Assembly (NCBI GenBank): GCA_900546265.1
Contig: URCA01000005.1
Location: 83,429-147,428, forward strand
From: an uncultured Oscillospiraceae bacterium
Lineage (GTDB): Bacteria > Bacillota > Clostridia > Oscillospirales > Acutalibacteraceae
Direction of reading: 5' to 3'
Length of the DNA stretch: 64,000 nt
Shown in pieces: positions 48,967 through 57,613 of the stretch. Position 1 is the stretch's first letter; each line of letters opens with the position of its first letter. The position numbers and the translations under genes were made by a program. The notes beneath the pieces are model-generated. The model was not told where the DNA came from. It did not search any database and saw nothing but the letters and a program-made list of their open reading frames with translations.

Positions 48967-49869
48967 CTATTCGGCGTTCCCTTTGAACTCCCAATCCTTT
49001 TTATCCTTGACCTCTTCATACATCGTCCGGTAGCTTTCATACCGGGAAGCCGCGATTTTGCCTTCCTCCACCGCCTGCCGCACGGCGCAGCCCGGCTCCT
49101 TGACATGGGCGCAGGAGGTGAACCGGCACCCGCCCCTATACGGCGCAAATTCCCGGAAGCAATCCGGCAGCTCCTCCTTGGATATCCGTTCCGCCCGCTC
49201 CATGTCCAGGGAGGAGAAGCCGGGCGTATCCACGATATAGCCGCCGCCCTCCAGGCGGAACAGGGTGGCGGTCCGGGTGGTGTGCCGCCCCCGGCCCAGC
49301 TTTTTGCTGATTTCTCCGGTCTCCAGCGTCAGGCGCGGATCGATGGCGTTGAGCAGGCTGGATTTTCCCACCCCTGAATTGCCGGTGAACGCGCTGATAT
49401 GGCCGAGAAGCCGCTGCCGCAGCGGCTCTACCCCTTCCCCGCCGCTTGCCGATACCGTGAAGCAGGGCAGCCCTGTCGTTCCATAAATATCCTCCAGCCA
49501 GGACGTATCCTCCAAGTCGGCCTTGTTGATGACCACCAGAGGCTCGATCCCCTTCTTTTCCGCGATAGCGATCATTTTATCCAGAATAAGGGTGCTCGGC
49601 GATGGATCGGCGATGGAGGCCACCAGCACGAGGTAATCCAGATTGGCCACCGGCGGACGCACCAGGACGTTGCGCCGTTCCAGCACCTCCTCCAGGGTTC
49701 CCTTCTCCCCGTCCTGCCGGGAGATCCGCACCCGATCCCCGGCCACCGGCGCGAGTCCCTGCTTGCGGAAAATCCCTCTGGCCCGGCATTCATATACCGC
49801 ATCGGCGGCTTCTACATAATAGAAGCCGCCGATGCTCTGTATGACGATTCCCTGTACCGTTTCGTTCAT
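48967..49869 (-). CDS. rsgA: Ribosome small-subunit GTPase RsgA (YloQ/CpgA)
   Basis: A 300-residue circularly permuted GTPase: an OB-fold (about 1-70), then G4 NKAD, G1 GNSGVGKSSLLNAI, G3 DTPGFSS, and a C-terminal zinc-finger (CFREF, CRFTSCAH, GCAV). It checks 30S maturation. It is 19 bases after prkC; in Bacillus the homologue is a PrkC substrate. Confidence 0.95.
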   Translation of the reverse strand: MNETVQGIVIQSIGGFYYVEAADAVYECRARGIFRKQGLAPVAGDRVRISRQDGEKGTLEEVLERRNVLVRPPVANLDYLVLVASIADPSPSTLILDKMIAIAEKKGIEPLVVINKADLEDTSWLEDIYGTTGLPCFTVSASGGEGVEPLRQRLLGHISAFTGNSGVGKSSLLNAIDPRLTLETGEISKKLGRGRHTTRTATLFRLEGGGYIVDTPGFSSLDMERAERISKEELPDCFREFAPYRGGCRFTSCAHVKEPGCAVRQAVEEGKIAASRYESYRTMYEEVKDKKDWEFKGNAE

Positions 49870-49888
49870 ACATTCCGTCCTTTGATTG

Positions 49889-51976
49889 TCAGCCGAACTC
49901 CGGCTCGGTGGTGGTCGTGGTGGTGGTCGTGGTCGTAACGGTGGTGGTCGTCGTGGTGGTGCCCTTGGAAGGCTCCGTCCATATCGGCGTCCCCTCCAGC
50001 TTGGACGAGCCGGCCAGCGCGTCCGCCGTATAGCTGGCGTATTGCTTGTAGTCGTTCTTGCCGGCCACCGACAGCATGATGGTCACATTATAGCTGGCCG
50101 CTTGCTCGGTGCATTTCAGCTTGAGATTGCCCACAACACTGGGCAGAATATTCTTATACGAGTCGGACAGGCTGCTGTTCAGCTTGCCGTTGACATAAAC
50201 CTGCACGTCCACCGGGGTGGTGGTATCGGGCAGCGGCACCGTGATCTCCACATCCTGGAATCCGGAGCTCACCGTCAGTACGCATTCCGTGCCGGGCTTC
50301 TGCATCGACCCCTTTTCAAGCGACTGCTGTAGCACCGTCCCCTTGGGGGATTTGTCGTTGACATATTTAACGGCAGGGTCGTTGACAATAAAGCCCGCGT
50401 TGCGCAGCTGGGTTTTGGCGTCCTCGAGGCCTAGGTTAATTACATTGGGCACCGAAATCGGCTCCGGCTCTTCCTCGCCGGTGCTGACGTAGATGACGAC
50501 TACGCTGCCCTCTTCCGCCTGATCCGGGAAAGCCGGGACAGTCTTCACCACCCGATCCTTCGCCACCGTGTCGCTGGTCATCTGGGTGAGCTGGGGCACA
50601 AAGCCCGCCGCGGTGATCCGGGAGACCACCACATCCTTATGCTCGTTCTCCTGTACCTCGGGGATCTGCACCGTGCGTTTGCCCATGCTGACGGTCAGTG
50701 TGATTTCCACCTTGATTTTCTTGGAGGTGCCGGGCTTGGGGTTCTGCTTGCAGATGACCCCTTTATCATACTCGTTGCTGTACTCCTGCTCGGGAGGGTT
50801 GAACTTATAGAGCTTGGCGTATTCCTCGTTATTTGTAACCTCTTCGAGGGTTTTGCCGACAAAATTCTCCACCTCGATGTTTTCCTTACCCGGATCGACG
50901 AGGCCGAAGATGAAAATGATGGCGACAAAAATCAGGCCCACCACCACAAACGCGCCGGCAATGGCCGCCAGGATCGGCAGAACGGGCGGTCCCTTCTTCT
51001 CCTCCTCGGCGCCCTCCTCCGCCAGCTCGTCGGCTTCCTCGGGCGTTTCCTCCAGGGCGGTTTCCCCCTTCACCTTGGTGATGGCTTCCACAAAGCGGGT
51101 GGGCGTCTCGTCCACGAAATATTTGTATTCGAAATGGATGCTGGGATTGCGCTTGAACTCGTCGATATCGTACAGCATCTCCGCTGCAGACTGATACCGC
51201 TTGGCGGGATCCTTCTGCATGGCCTTGATGGTGATTTCCTCCAGGCCCTCGGGGATGGAGGGGTTGATTTCCCGGGGCAGCTTCGGCTCGGACTGCAGCT
51301 GCATAATGGCCACCGACACCGCGCTGTCCGCTTCAAATGGAAGACGGCCGGTCAGCATTTCGTACAGCATGACGCCGGTGGAATAGATATCCGCTTTTTC
51401 GTCGGTGATATCCCCCCGCGCCTGCTCCGGGCTGATATAATGCACGGAACCGATCGCCTTGTCGGTGGCGCTCGTCGCGCGGATTTCATTGCGGGAGAAC
51501 CGGGCGATGCCGAAGTCGGTCACCTTGATGGTGCCGTCGGGCAGCAGCATGATATTCTGCGGCTTGATGTCCCGATGGACGATCCCCTTGTCGTGAGCGT
51601 GCTGAAGCGCCCGCAGAATCTGCACGGTGAAATGAACGGCTTCCTTCCACTTGATATCCCGCTGCTGCTCGATATACTCCTTGAGGGTGATGCCGTCGAT
51701 GTATTCCATGACAATATACTGCAGCCGCTCCCCAAAGCTGACGTCATACACCTTGACGATGTTGGGGTGGGACAGGATGGCTATCGCCTTGGATTCGTTT
51801 TTAAACCGGCGGGTGAATTCCTCGTTGGCCAGGTACTCATCCCTCAGGATTTTCACCGCCACGGTGCGATCGTCGATGCTGTCATAGGCCTTGTACACAT
51901 AGGCCATGCCGCCGACACCGATGACCTCCTTGATTTCATACCGACCGTCCAGCCGCTTTCCCACATACTTATCCAA
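49889..51976 (-). CDS. prkC: PASTA-domain Ser/Thr kinase PrkC
   Basis: 695 residues. The kinase domain (about 10-270) has the GVGGMAYVYKA loop, Lys42, HRDIKPQN and DFGIARF. One transmembrane segment at about 338-365 leads to three PASTA domains that bind muropeptides or lipid II, an Ig-like region, and a tail of 17 Thr residues interrupted by one Val. PrkC senses peptidoglycan in germination and wall control. TTG at 51974-51976 (MDKYVGKRLDGRYE) is preferred: it matches usual PrkC starts and GGGAG lies upstream; an ATG 14 codons earlier is possible. Confidence 0.95.
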   Translation of the reverse strand: MDKYVGKRLDGRYEIKEVIGVGGMAYVYKAYDSIDDRTVAVKILRDEYLANEEFTRRFKNESKAIAILSHPNIVKVYDVSFGERLQYIVMEYIDGITLKEYIEQQRDIKWKEAVHFTVQILRALQHAHDKGIVHRDIKPQNIMLLPDGTIKVTDFGIARFSRNEIRATSATDKAIGSVHYISPEQARGDITDEKADIYSTGVMLYEMLTGRLPFEADSAVSVAIMQLQSEPKLPREINPSIPEGLEEITIKAMQKDPAKRYQSAAEMLYDIDEFKRNPSIHFEYKYFVDETPTRFVEAITKVKGETALEETPEEADELAEEGAEEEKKGPPVLPILAAIAGAFVVVGLIFVAIIFIFGLVDPGKENIEVENFVGKTLEEVTNNEEYAKLYKFNPPEQEYSNEYDKGVICKQNPKPGTSKKIKVEITLTVSMGKRTVQIPEVQENEHKDVVVSRITAAGFVPQLTQMTSDTVAKDRVVKTVPAFPDQAEEGSVVVIYVSTGEEEPEPISVPNVINLGLEDAKTQLRNAGFIVNDPAVKYVNDKSPKGTVLQQSLEKGSMQKPGTECVLTVSSGFQDVEITVPLPDTTTPVDVQVYVNGKLNSSLSDSYKNILPSVVGNLKLKCTEQAASYNVTIMLSVAGKNDYKQYASYTADALAGSSKLEGTPIWTEPSKGTTTTTTTVTTTTTTTTTTEPEFG
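49907..49960 (-). repeat. Threonine-codon tract at the end of prkC
   Basis: Eighteen consecutive codons, ten Thr, one Val and seven Thr, made of ACC and ACG codons (GGT/CGT on the plus strand). The near-periodic triplets could slip during replication and vary between strains, changing the length of the outer tail. Confidence 0.8.
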
Positions 51977-52145
51977 AATAAAGTCACTCCCATTCTTTCG
52001 CTGGAGGGGATGCTGCAAAATGGAATTTTACAGCGCCTTTGGAAAAACGCCCGAGGCCGCGAGAGGCGGCCCTTGCTTCCCGTTTCATAACGGAAAACCT
52101 CGCTTTTTCCAAATCCCTGCGTATTCTTGCATTGTGCAGCTGCCC

Positions 52146-52877
52146 TTATCCGATGGCGACCACCGTGATATTGTCGTTGCCGCCCGCCTCGTTGGCGGCG
52201 TCCACCAAACGGCCGACCGCCTGTTCCGCACCTGCGGCTTGTACGATGGCGTATATATCATCGGCCTCTACCATGTTGGTCAGACCGTCCGTACAGATAA
52301 TCAGCGTTCCCTTATCGGGAAATGGGAAATCCAGCGTGTCACACTGCACCATCTCCTCCACACCCAAGGCCCGGGTGATGAAGTGCTTGCGCGGATGGTT
52401 CTTGGCTTCGCTTTGGGTGAGCTGGCCTTTTTCGAGCATGGCCTGTACGATGGAATGGTCACGGGTCATTTGCTCGATGCCCCCATCCGTCACCAAATAG
52501 GCACGGCTGTCCCCCACATGGGCGACATGCGCCCGGTTACCGGTGACAATGGCCGCCACCACCGTGGTCCCCATCCCCCGCAACTCCAAATCCGCCATCG
52601 CCGTATCGTATATCTCGACGTTGGCGGCGGCCACGGCGCTCTCCAAAAGGTGACGGATGGAGCTCTCTCCCATGCCGTCCCGGTAGGTATCCACAATGCG
52701 ATCGGAAATAATGCGGATGGCTATGGAACTGGCCACGTTTCCGCCGTTGGCCCCGCCCATACCGTCGCATACCACGGCGAACAGGGTGTCGCCGAACAGC
52801 CGCCCGCAGACGAAAGCATCCTGGTTGTTGGGCCGCATGCGTCCCGTGTCCGTTTTACCGAAAACGTTCAAGGACAT
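52146..52877 (-). CDS. prpC: PP2C-type protein phosphatase PrpC
   Basis: A 243-residue metal-dependent phosphatase that reverses PrkC phosphorylation. Motifs: FGKTDTGRMRPNNQD, VCDGMGGANGG, AHVGDSRAYLV, ITRALG and CTDGLTNMV, with all metal-binding Asp in place. GGAGG precedes the ATG. It is upstream of prkC, as in Bacillus; the 128-base gap between them shows no terminator with a T-run. Confidence 0.95.
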   Translation of the reverse strand: MSLNVFGKTDTGRMRPNNQDAFVCGRLFGDTLFAVVCDGMGGANGGNVASSIAIRIISDRIVDTYRDGMGESSIRHLLESAVAAANVEIYDTAMADLELRGMGTTVVAAIVTGNRAHVAHVGDSRAYLVTDGGIEQMTRDHSIVQAMLEKGQLTQSEAKNHPRKHFITRALGVEEMVQCDTLDFPFPDKGTLIICTDGLTNMVEADDIYAIVQAAGAEQAVGRLVDAANEAGGNDNITVVAIG

Positions 52878-52977
52878 GGCCTCCTTTCCTACGTGTTGCC
52901 GTCTGTCCCGCCCGGAGGTAGCCCCCTGCGGAAAACGCCGTAATAAGCCTGTCGGCCCCCTTGAAAGGTTACAGCTG

Positions 52978-54021
52978 TCAGACCCCGGTTTCCTGCCGGC
53001 GGCGCAGCTGCCCGCAGGAGGCGCTGATATCCGCGCCCAGGGTGCGCCGCACCGTCACGTTGACGCCGCGCTTTTCCAGCACCCCGCAGAAAGCGCGCAG
53101 CCGCGCCTGAGAACTGCGCCGATGGCTCTTGCCCGCCACTTCGTTGGCCGGTATAAGATTGACGTGGCAAAGCATGCCCTTCAGGCGATCGGCCAGCTCG
53201 TGCGCGCAGGCATCGGAATCGTTGACGCCCTGAATCATGGCGTACTCGAAGGAGATGCGCCGCGAAGTGGCCTGTATATAGGCACGGCAGGCCTTCAGCA
53301 GTTCCTCCACCGGCCAGCGGTGGTTGACAGGCATCAGCCGCGAGCGGATGTCGTCGTTCGGCGCATGCAGCGAAATGGACAGCGTCAGCTGCAGCTTTTC
53401 CTCCATGAGCTGGTATATCTTATCGACAAGGCCGCAGGTGGACAGTGAGACATGCCGCATGCCGATATGTACACCGCCGTCCTCCGCCAGCATCTTCAGA
53501 AAACGAAGAACATTGTCGTAGTTGTCCAGCGGCTCCCCCATCCCCATGAGCACCACGGAGGACACCCGGATACCATTGTCCGTCTGAGCCTGCTCAATTT
53601 GCGCGAGCATCTCGCTGGGCAACAGGTTGCGCACAAAGCCCCCCATGCCGGTGGCGCAGAAGGAACAGCCCATCCGGCACCCCACCTGGGTGGAAAGGCA
53701 CTGGGACCAGCCGTGCTTGTACTCCATCAGCACAGACTCCACCGTTTCGCCGTCCGGCAAACCATACAGGTATTTTACAGTATTGTCCAAGGAAGATACA
53801 AGCTTTTTTTCAATTTTGACACAAGGAATCGTAAAAGTTTGTGACAATTCCTCCCGCAGAGCCTGCGGGAGATTGGACATTTGTGCAAAATCGGATACGC
53901 CCTTGTCCAGCCAGTCCTGAATCTGGCGGGCCCGGAAAGCCGGGATCGCCTTCTCGGCCAGCCGCTCGCGCAGCTCTTCAGCCGGCAGGGATTTGATGTC
54001 GATGGGAGTCAAGCGCACCAT
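52978..54021 (-). CDS. rlmN: 23S rRNA/tRNA (adenine-C2)-methyltransferase RlmN
   Basis: A 347-residue radical-SAM enzyme methylating A2503 of 23S rRNA and A37 of some tRNAs. The CxxxCxxC is in GCRMGCSFCATG; ADISASCGQL at the end holds the mechanistic Cys. The start at 54021 lies 7 bases after rsmB and shares its upstream string with lon. Confidence 0.94.
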   Translation of the reverse strand: MVRLTPIDIKSLPAEELRERLAEKAIPAFRARQIQDWLDKGVSDFAQMSNLPQALREELSQTFTIPCVKIEKKLVSSLDNTVKYLYGLPDGETVESVLMEYKHGWSQCLSTQVGCRMGCSFCATGMGGFVRNLLPSEMLAQIEQAQTDNGIRVSSVVLMGMGEPLDNYDNVLRFLKMLAEDGGVHIGMRHVSLSTCGLVDKIYQLMEEKLQLTLSISLHAPNDDIRSRLMPVNHRWPVEELLKACRAYIQATSRRISFEYAMIQGVNDSDACAHELADRLKGMLCHVNLIPANEVAGKSHRRSSQARLRAFCGVLEKRGVNVTVRRTLGADISASCGQLRRRQETGV

Positions 54022-54028
54022 CCATTCT

Positions 54029-55381
54029 TTATAAAGAAGGGTCTTCCGACCGAACAAAGGCCGCCAGGAAGAACCCGTCCGTATGATGCATATGCGGGAA
54101 CAGCGTCAAGGTATGCCCCATCGGCTTGTCCACCGCCGCGAAACAGTCCGCCAGCGGCAGCGTCCGCGGGGAGAACGCCGGATTTTCCCGCAGGAACCGT
54201 TCGGCTACCTGCTCGTTTTCCGCCGGGTTGAGGGTGCAGGTGGAGTATTGCAGCACCCCGCCGGGCCGGGTAAGCGACGCCGCCTCGACGAGAATCCGGT
54301 ATTGCAGCTCCGGCAGATCCTCGAAGGCACTCAAATCCTTGTACCGGATTTCGGGTTTTCTGCGAATGGCCCCCAGCCCGGAGCAAGGCACGTCGCAGAC
54401 TACCCGGTCAAACCGCCCCCTCAGAGGCGCCGGACAGGGCTTGGAAGCGTCCCGGGCCGCGGTGCGCAGGCAGGTGATCCCCAGCGCCGCCGCCCGTTTC
54501 TCCATGGTGTCACACTTGGCCGGGTATAAATCACAAGCCAGGATCTCTCCCTGATTGTCCATATACTGGGCCAGCGTGAAGCTTTTGCCCCCAGGGGCCG
54601 CGCAGACGTCCGCAATCCGTTCCCCCGGCCGTGCCCCCAGCGCATAGCAGCACCACTGTGATGCGGTATCCTGATGATAATACCAGTTTTCGGCTTCAGG
54701 TGCAAGTCTTTTTAACTGCGGCGCCCCGTCCACCCGGAAGGACGCCGGCAAAACCGGCTCTCTCTCAAAAGGGAGCCCCGCCGCTTCCAGCCGGGCGGCA
54801 AAGCCGTCCGCGGAGATTTTCAAGGTGTTGACCCGCAGGCAGGCGTCGGGCACATCGTTGATATGGGCCGCCAACGCCCTGGCCGTCTCGTCGCCATAGG
54901 CTTCCCGCCACAGCCGCAGCAATCCCCGCGGACAGGAATACCGGATTTCCAGTCCCTCGTCCGTGTCGGGCAGCCCGTCCAGCAGACCGCCCTTCTTTCG
55001 CTCCACGCCCCGCAGAACGCCGTTGACGAAGCCGGAGGCACGGGGCTGCCTGAGCGCCTTGGTGAGATTCACCGCTTCGCTCACCGCCGCGGAAGGGGGA
55101 ATCTTGTCCATATACAGCAGCTGATAGATGCCGCAGCGAAGGATCTCCGTCACACAAGGGTGCATTTTCTTAATCGGCACCGTGGAGCAGGCGGCCAGCA
55201 CGTAATCCAGCGTCAGCCGGCGCTCAATCACGCCATAAAACAGCCGGGATGCCAGCGCCCGATCCGCCGGCCCCAGGTCGCCGGATTTGAGCAGGTTGTC
55301 CAGCACCACATTGGAATAGCCCTGATCCCGATGCACCTGCAGCAGGGCTTGTACCGCCGCCAGCCGGGCGTTCCCCGCCAT
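54029..55381 (-). CDS. rsmB: 16S rRNA (cytosine-C5)-methyltransferase RsmB
   Basis: A 450-residue protein: an N-terminal NusB-like RNA-binding domain (about 1-130), then the methyltransferase with ADVCAAPGGKSFTLAQYM, CDVPCSGLGAIRRKPE (motif IV Cys) and YSTCTLNPAENE (motif VI catalytic Cys). It makes m5C967 in E. coli. It overlaps the YugP-type gene stop and precedes rlmN, the yloM-yloN order of Bacillus. Confidence 0.95.
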   Translation of the reverse strand: MAGNARLAAVQALLQVHRDQGYSNVVLDNLLKSGDLGPADRALASRLFYGVIERRLTLDYVLAACSTVPIKKMHPCVTEILRCGIYQLLYMDKIPPSAAVSEAVNLTKALRQPRASGFVNGVLRGVERKKGGLLDGLPDTDEGLEIRYSCPRGLLRLWREAYGDETARALAAHINDVPDACLRVNTLKISADGFAARLEAAGLPFEREPVLPASFRVDGAPQLKRLAPEAENWYYHQDTASQWCCYALGARPGERIADVCAAPGGKSFTLAQYMDNQGEILACDLYPAKCDTMEKRAAALGITCLRTAARDASKPCPAPLRGRFDRVVCDVPCSGLGAIRRKPEIRYKDLSAFEDLPELQYRILVEAASLTRPGGVLQYSTCTLNPAENEQVAERFLRENPAFSPRTLPLADCFAAVDKPMGHTLTLFPHMHHTDGFFLAAFVRSEDPSL

Positions 55382-56082
55382 CAGTTGTCTCTCCGTCCGC
55401 GGCCGAGAACAATCAGCACCAGCCGCAGCAGGCTCATCAGGGACACGAACAGCGCCGCCACGTACGTCATCGCCGCGGCGGTCAGCACCTTTTTGGCGCC
55501 GTCCAGTTCTTCCTGTGTCATCATCCCGTTGCCCTCCAGCGCCCGCAGGGCTCGGGCGCTGGCATTGAACTCCACCGGCAGGGTCACCAGCTGGAACAGC
55601 ACCGCCAGCGTAAACAGCGCAATGCCCGCGTATGCCAGCGGATAAAAGCTGAAAATCAGCCCCGCAATTACCAAATACGGCGCCAGGGTCGAACCGATCC
55701 GGGTCGCCGGCAGAATGGCGGAGCGAATCTGAATCGGCGCGTATCCCTTCGCATACTGGAGCGCGTGCCCCGTTTCATGGGCCGCCACGCCGATGGCCGC
55801 GATGGAGGACACGCCAAACACCGGCTCCGACAGCCGGATGACGTTGCCCCGCGGGTCGTAATGATCGGTCAAAGAGCCGCCGGTGGCCTCAATCGCCGCC
55901 GCGACCCCTTCCCGCTGCAGAATCAGCTCGCTGGCCTGCGCGCCGGTGAGCCCCCGCTGCGTCCCCACCTGGCTGTACTTCTTAAAGGTGGCGTGCACCT
56001 TGTACTGCGCCCACGCCGCCACCAACAGCGCCGGCACCACCAGCAGCAGGTACCATTTATCCATGAAAAAGCCAAAAGGCAT
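55381..56082 (-). CDS. YugP-type zinc metallopeptidase (membrane)
   Basis: A 233-residue membrane protein with transmembrane segments near 8-25, 136-170 and 195-220. Zinc ligands are in VAAHETGHALQY (HExxH), with a third ligand likely in LPVEFNASARAL. The family is widespread in Firmicutes with unknown substrates. It lies between fmt and rsmB, which are adjacent in Bacillus, so it is an insertion into that order. AAAGGAG is 9 bases before the ATG. Confidence 0.87.
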   Translation of the reverse strand: MPFGFFMDKWYLLLVVPALLVAAWAQYKVHATFKKYSQVGTQRGLTGAQASELILQREGVAAAIEATGGSLTDHYDPRGNVIRLSEPVFGVSSIAAIGVAAHETGHALQYAKGYAPIQIRSAILPATRIGSTLAPYLVIAGLIFSFYPLAYAGIALFTLAVLFQLVTLPVEFNASARALRALEGNGMMTQEELDGAKKVLTAAAMTYVAALFVSLMSLLRLVLIVLGRGRRDN

Positions 56083-56127
56083 CTCATCTCGCTCCTTTCC
56101 TCACGATTTTACCCAAAATCTCGGTTT

Positions 56128-57060
56128 CTAATCCTGCGCCTCCAGGAGAACGCCCGCCTTGACCGGATGGCCCCGCAGAAAATCGGCCGCCGCCATCCGT
56201 TTAGAGCCCTCCGCCTGCACCTCCAGCAGTTCCAGCGAACTTCCGCCGCCGCAGGCGATTGTAAAGGGGCTTGTCTTCACAATTGTCCCCGGTTCCTCCC
56301 GGCAGGCCTCCCCCACTCGGGTTCGATGCACCTTCAGCGTACGGCTGCCCAGCCGGCAGGTGGCGCAGGGCCAGGGGTTCAACCCCCGCACCTGGTTGTG
56401 CAGCACAGCCGCCGGCTTTGTCCAGTCCAGCGGGCTGAGGCTCTTGTTCAGCATGGGGGCGTAGCAGGACTGGCTGTCGTCCTGCTTCTGAGGCCGGAGC
56501 GTTCCCGCTTGCAGCGCACCGAGCGTCTCGGACAGCAGCTGTGCGCCATCCGCGGCCAGCAAATCGTGGAGCTCTCCCCCGGTCATGTCCGCCGGCAGCG
56601 GCCGGCGGCATTTGAGAAGCATATCTCCCGTGTCCAGGCCGGCCTCCATTTTCATGGTGGTCACCCCCGCCTCGGCGTCGCCGTTGAGCACCGCCCACTG
56701 AATAGGGGCCGCCCCCCGATACCGCGGCAGAAGGGACGCGTGCACGTTGATGCAGCCATGGGGCGGCAAATCCAGCACCCGCTGCGGCAAAATCTTGCCA
56801 TACGCCACCACCACGATAAGATCCGGCCGGCAGGCCGCCAGCGTCTCGTATGTCTCCTCTGTCTTCATGGAAACGGGCTGGAACACCGGAATATTCAGTG
56901 CCAAGGCCCTAGCCTTGACAGGCGGCGGCGTCAGCTGATTGCCACGTCCCTTGGGCTTATCTGGCTGGGTCACCGCCAGCACCACCTCGTGCCCGTCCCG
57001 CACCAGCCGTTCCAGGCTGGGCACCGCAAAATCCGGCGTTCCCATAAAAATAATCCGCAT
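56128..57060 (-). CDS. fmt: Methionyl-tRNA formyltransferase
   Basis: A 310-residue enzyme formylating initiator Met-tRNA with 10-formyl-tetrahydrofolate. MGTPDFAVPSL at the N-terminus, VAYGKILP, INVHASLLPRYRGAAPIQWA (catalytic Asn-His) and the C-terminal GLNPWPCA are present. It is 15 bases after def. Confidence 0.96.
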   Translation of the reverse strand: MRIIFMGTPDFAVPSLERLVRDGHEVVLAVTQPDKPKGRGNQLTPPPVKARALALNIPVFQPVSMKTEETYETLAACRPDLIVVVAYGKILPQRVLDLPPHGCINVHASLLPRYRGAAPIQWAVLNGDAEAGVTTMKMEAGLDTGDMLLKCRRPLPADMTGGELHDLLAADGAQLLSETLGALQAGTLRPQKQDDSQSCYAPMLNKSLSPLDWTKPAAVLHNQVRGLNPWPCATCRLGSRTLKVHRTRVGEACREEPGTIVKTSPFTIACGGGSSLELLEVQAEGSKRMAAADFLRGHPVKAGVLLEAQD

Positions 57061-57075
57061 CCGAGCAGTTCTCCT

Positions 57076-57540
57076 TTACCCGTCCTTTTCCGGATCCAGC
57101 ATCCGGATAACGTGCTCCTTGAACAGGATCCCGTCCAGATGATCGTTCTCGTGGCACATGCACCGCGCCATCAGATCACTGCCGGTCATCACGAAAAATT
57201 TGCCGTGCCGATCCTGCGCCTGCAGCTTGACAGTCTTGGGTCGTTTGGTAATGCCGTACTCTCCCGGACAGGACAGACAGCCCTCCACATCCTCCTGCTT
57301 GCCTCTGGTGCTGAGGATTTTCGGATTGACGCATTCAATAACGCCCTCACCGAAATCCATAATAAACACCCGGCGGAGCACCCCCACCTGCGGCGCCGCC
57401 AGTCCGACGCCGTCCGCCTTGTGCAGCGTCTCGGCCATGTCGTCCAGCAGCTGCGCCAGCCGCTCGTCGAACGCCTCGACCGGGCGGCAGGTCTTGTGCA
57501 GAAAGGGATCCGATTCCCGCAGAATATTGCGTATTGCCAT
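57076..57540 (-). CDS. def: Peptide deformylase
   Basis: A 154-residue metallo-deformylase. The three motifs are GVGLAAPQVG, EGCLSCPG and HENDHLDG (HExxH class). Its short length fits type I enzymes. AAAGGA is 10 bases before the ATG; priA lies 73 bases upstream. Confidence 0.95.
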   Translation of the reverse strand: MAIRNILRESDPFLHKTCRPVEAFDERLAQLLDDMAETLHKADGVGLAAPQVGVLRRVFIMDFGEGVIECVNPKILSTRGKQEDVEGCLSCPGEYGITKRPKTVKLQAQDRHGKFFVMTGSDLMARCMCHENDHLDGILFKEHVIRMLDPEKDG

Positions 57541-57613
57541 GGTCAGTTCATCCTTTCCGTCCGCGCTTTCCGCGCCGAACGCCTATACACAGTATATGTT
57601 GGTTTTATCTTTT

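Noticed and set aside
49907..49960. GGT-rich repeat as a CRISPR-like or intergenic repeat
   Set aside because: It is an in-frame Thr codon tract inside prkC, with no spacers.
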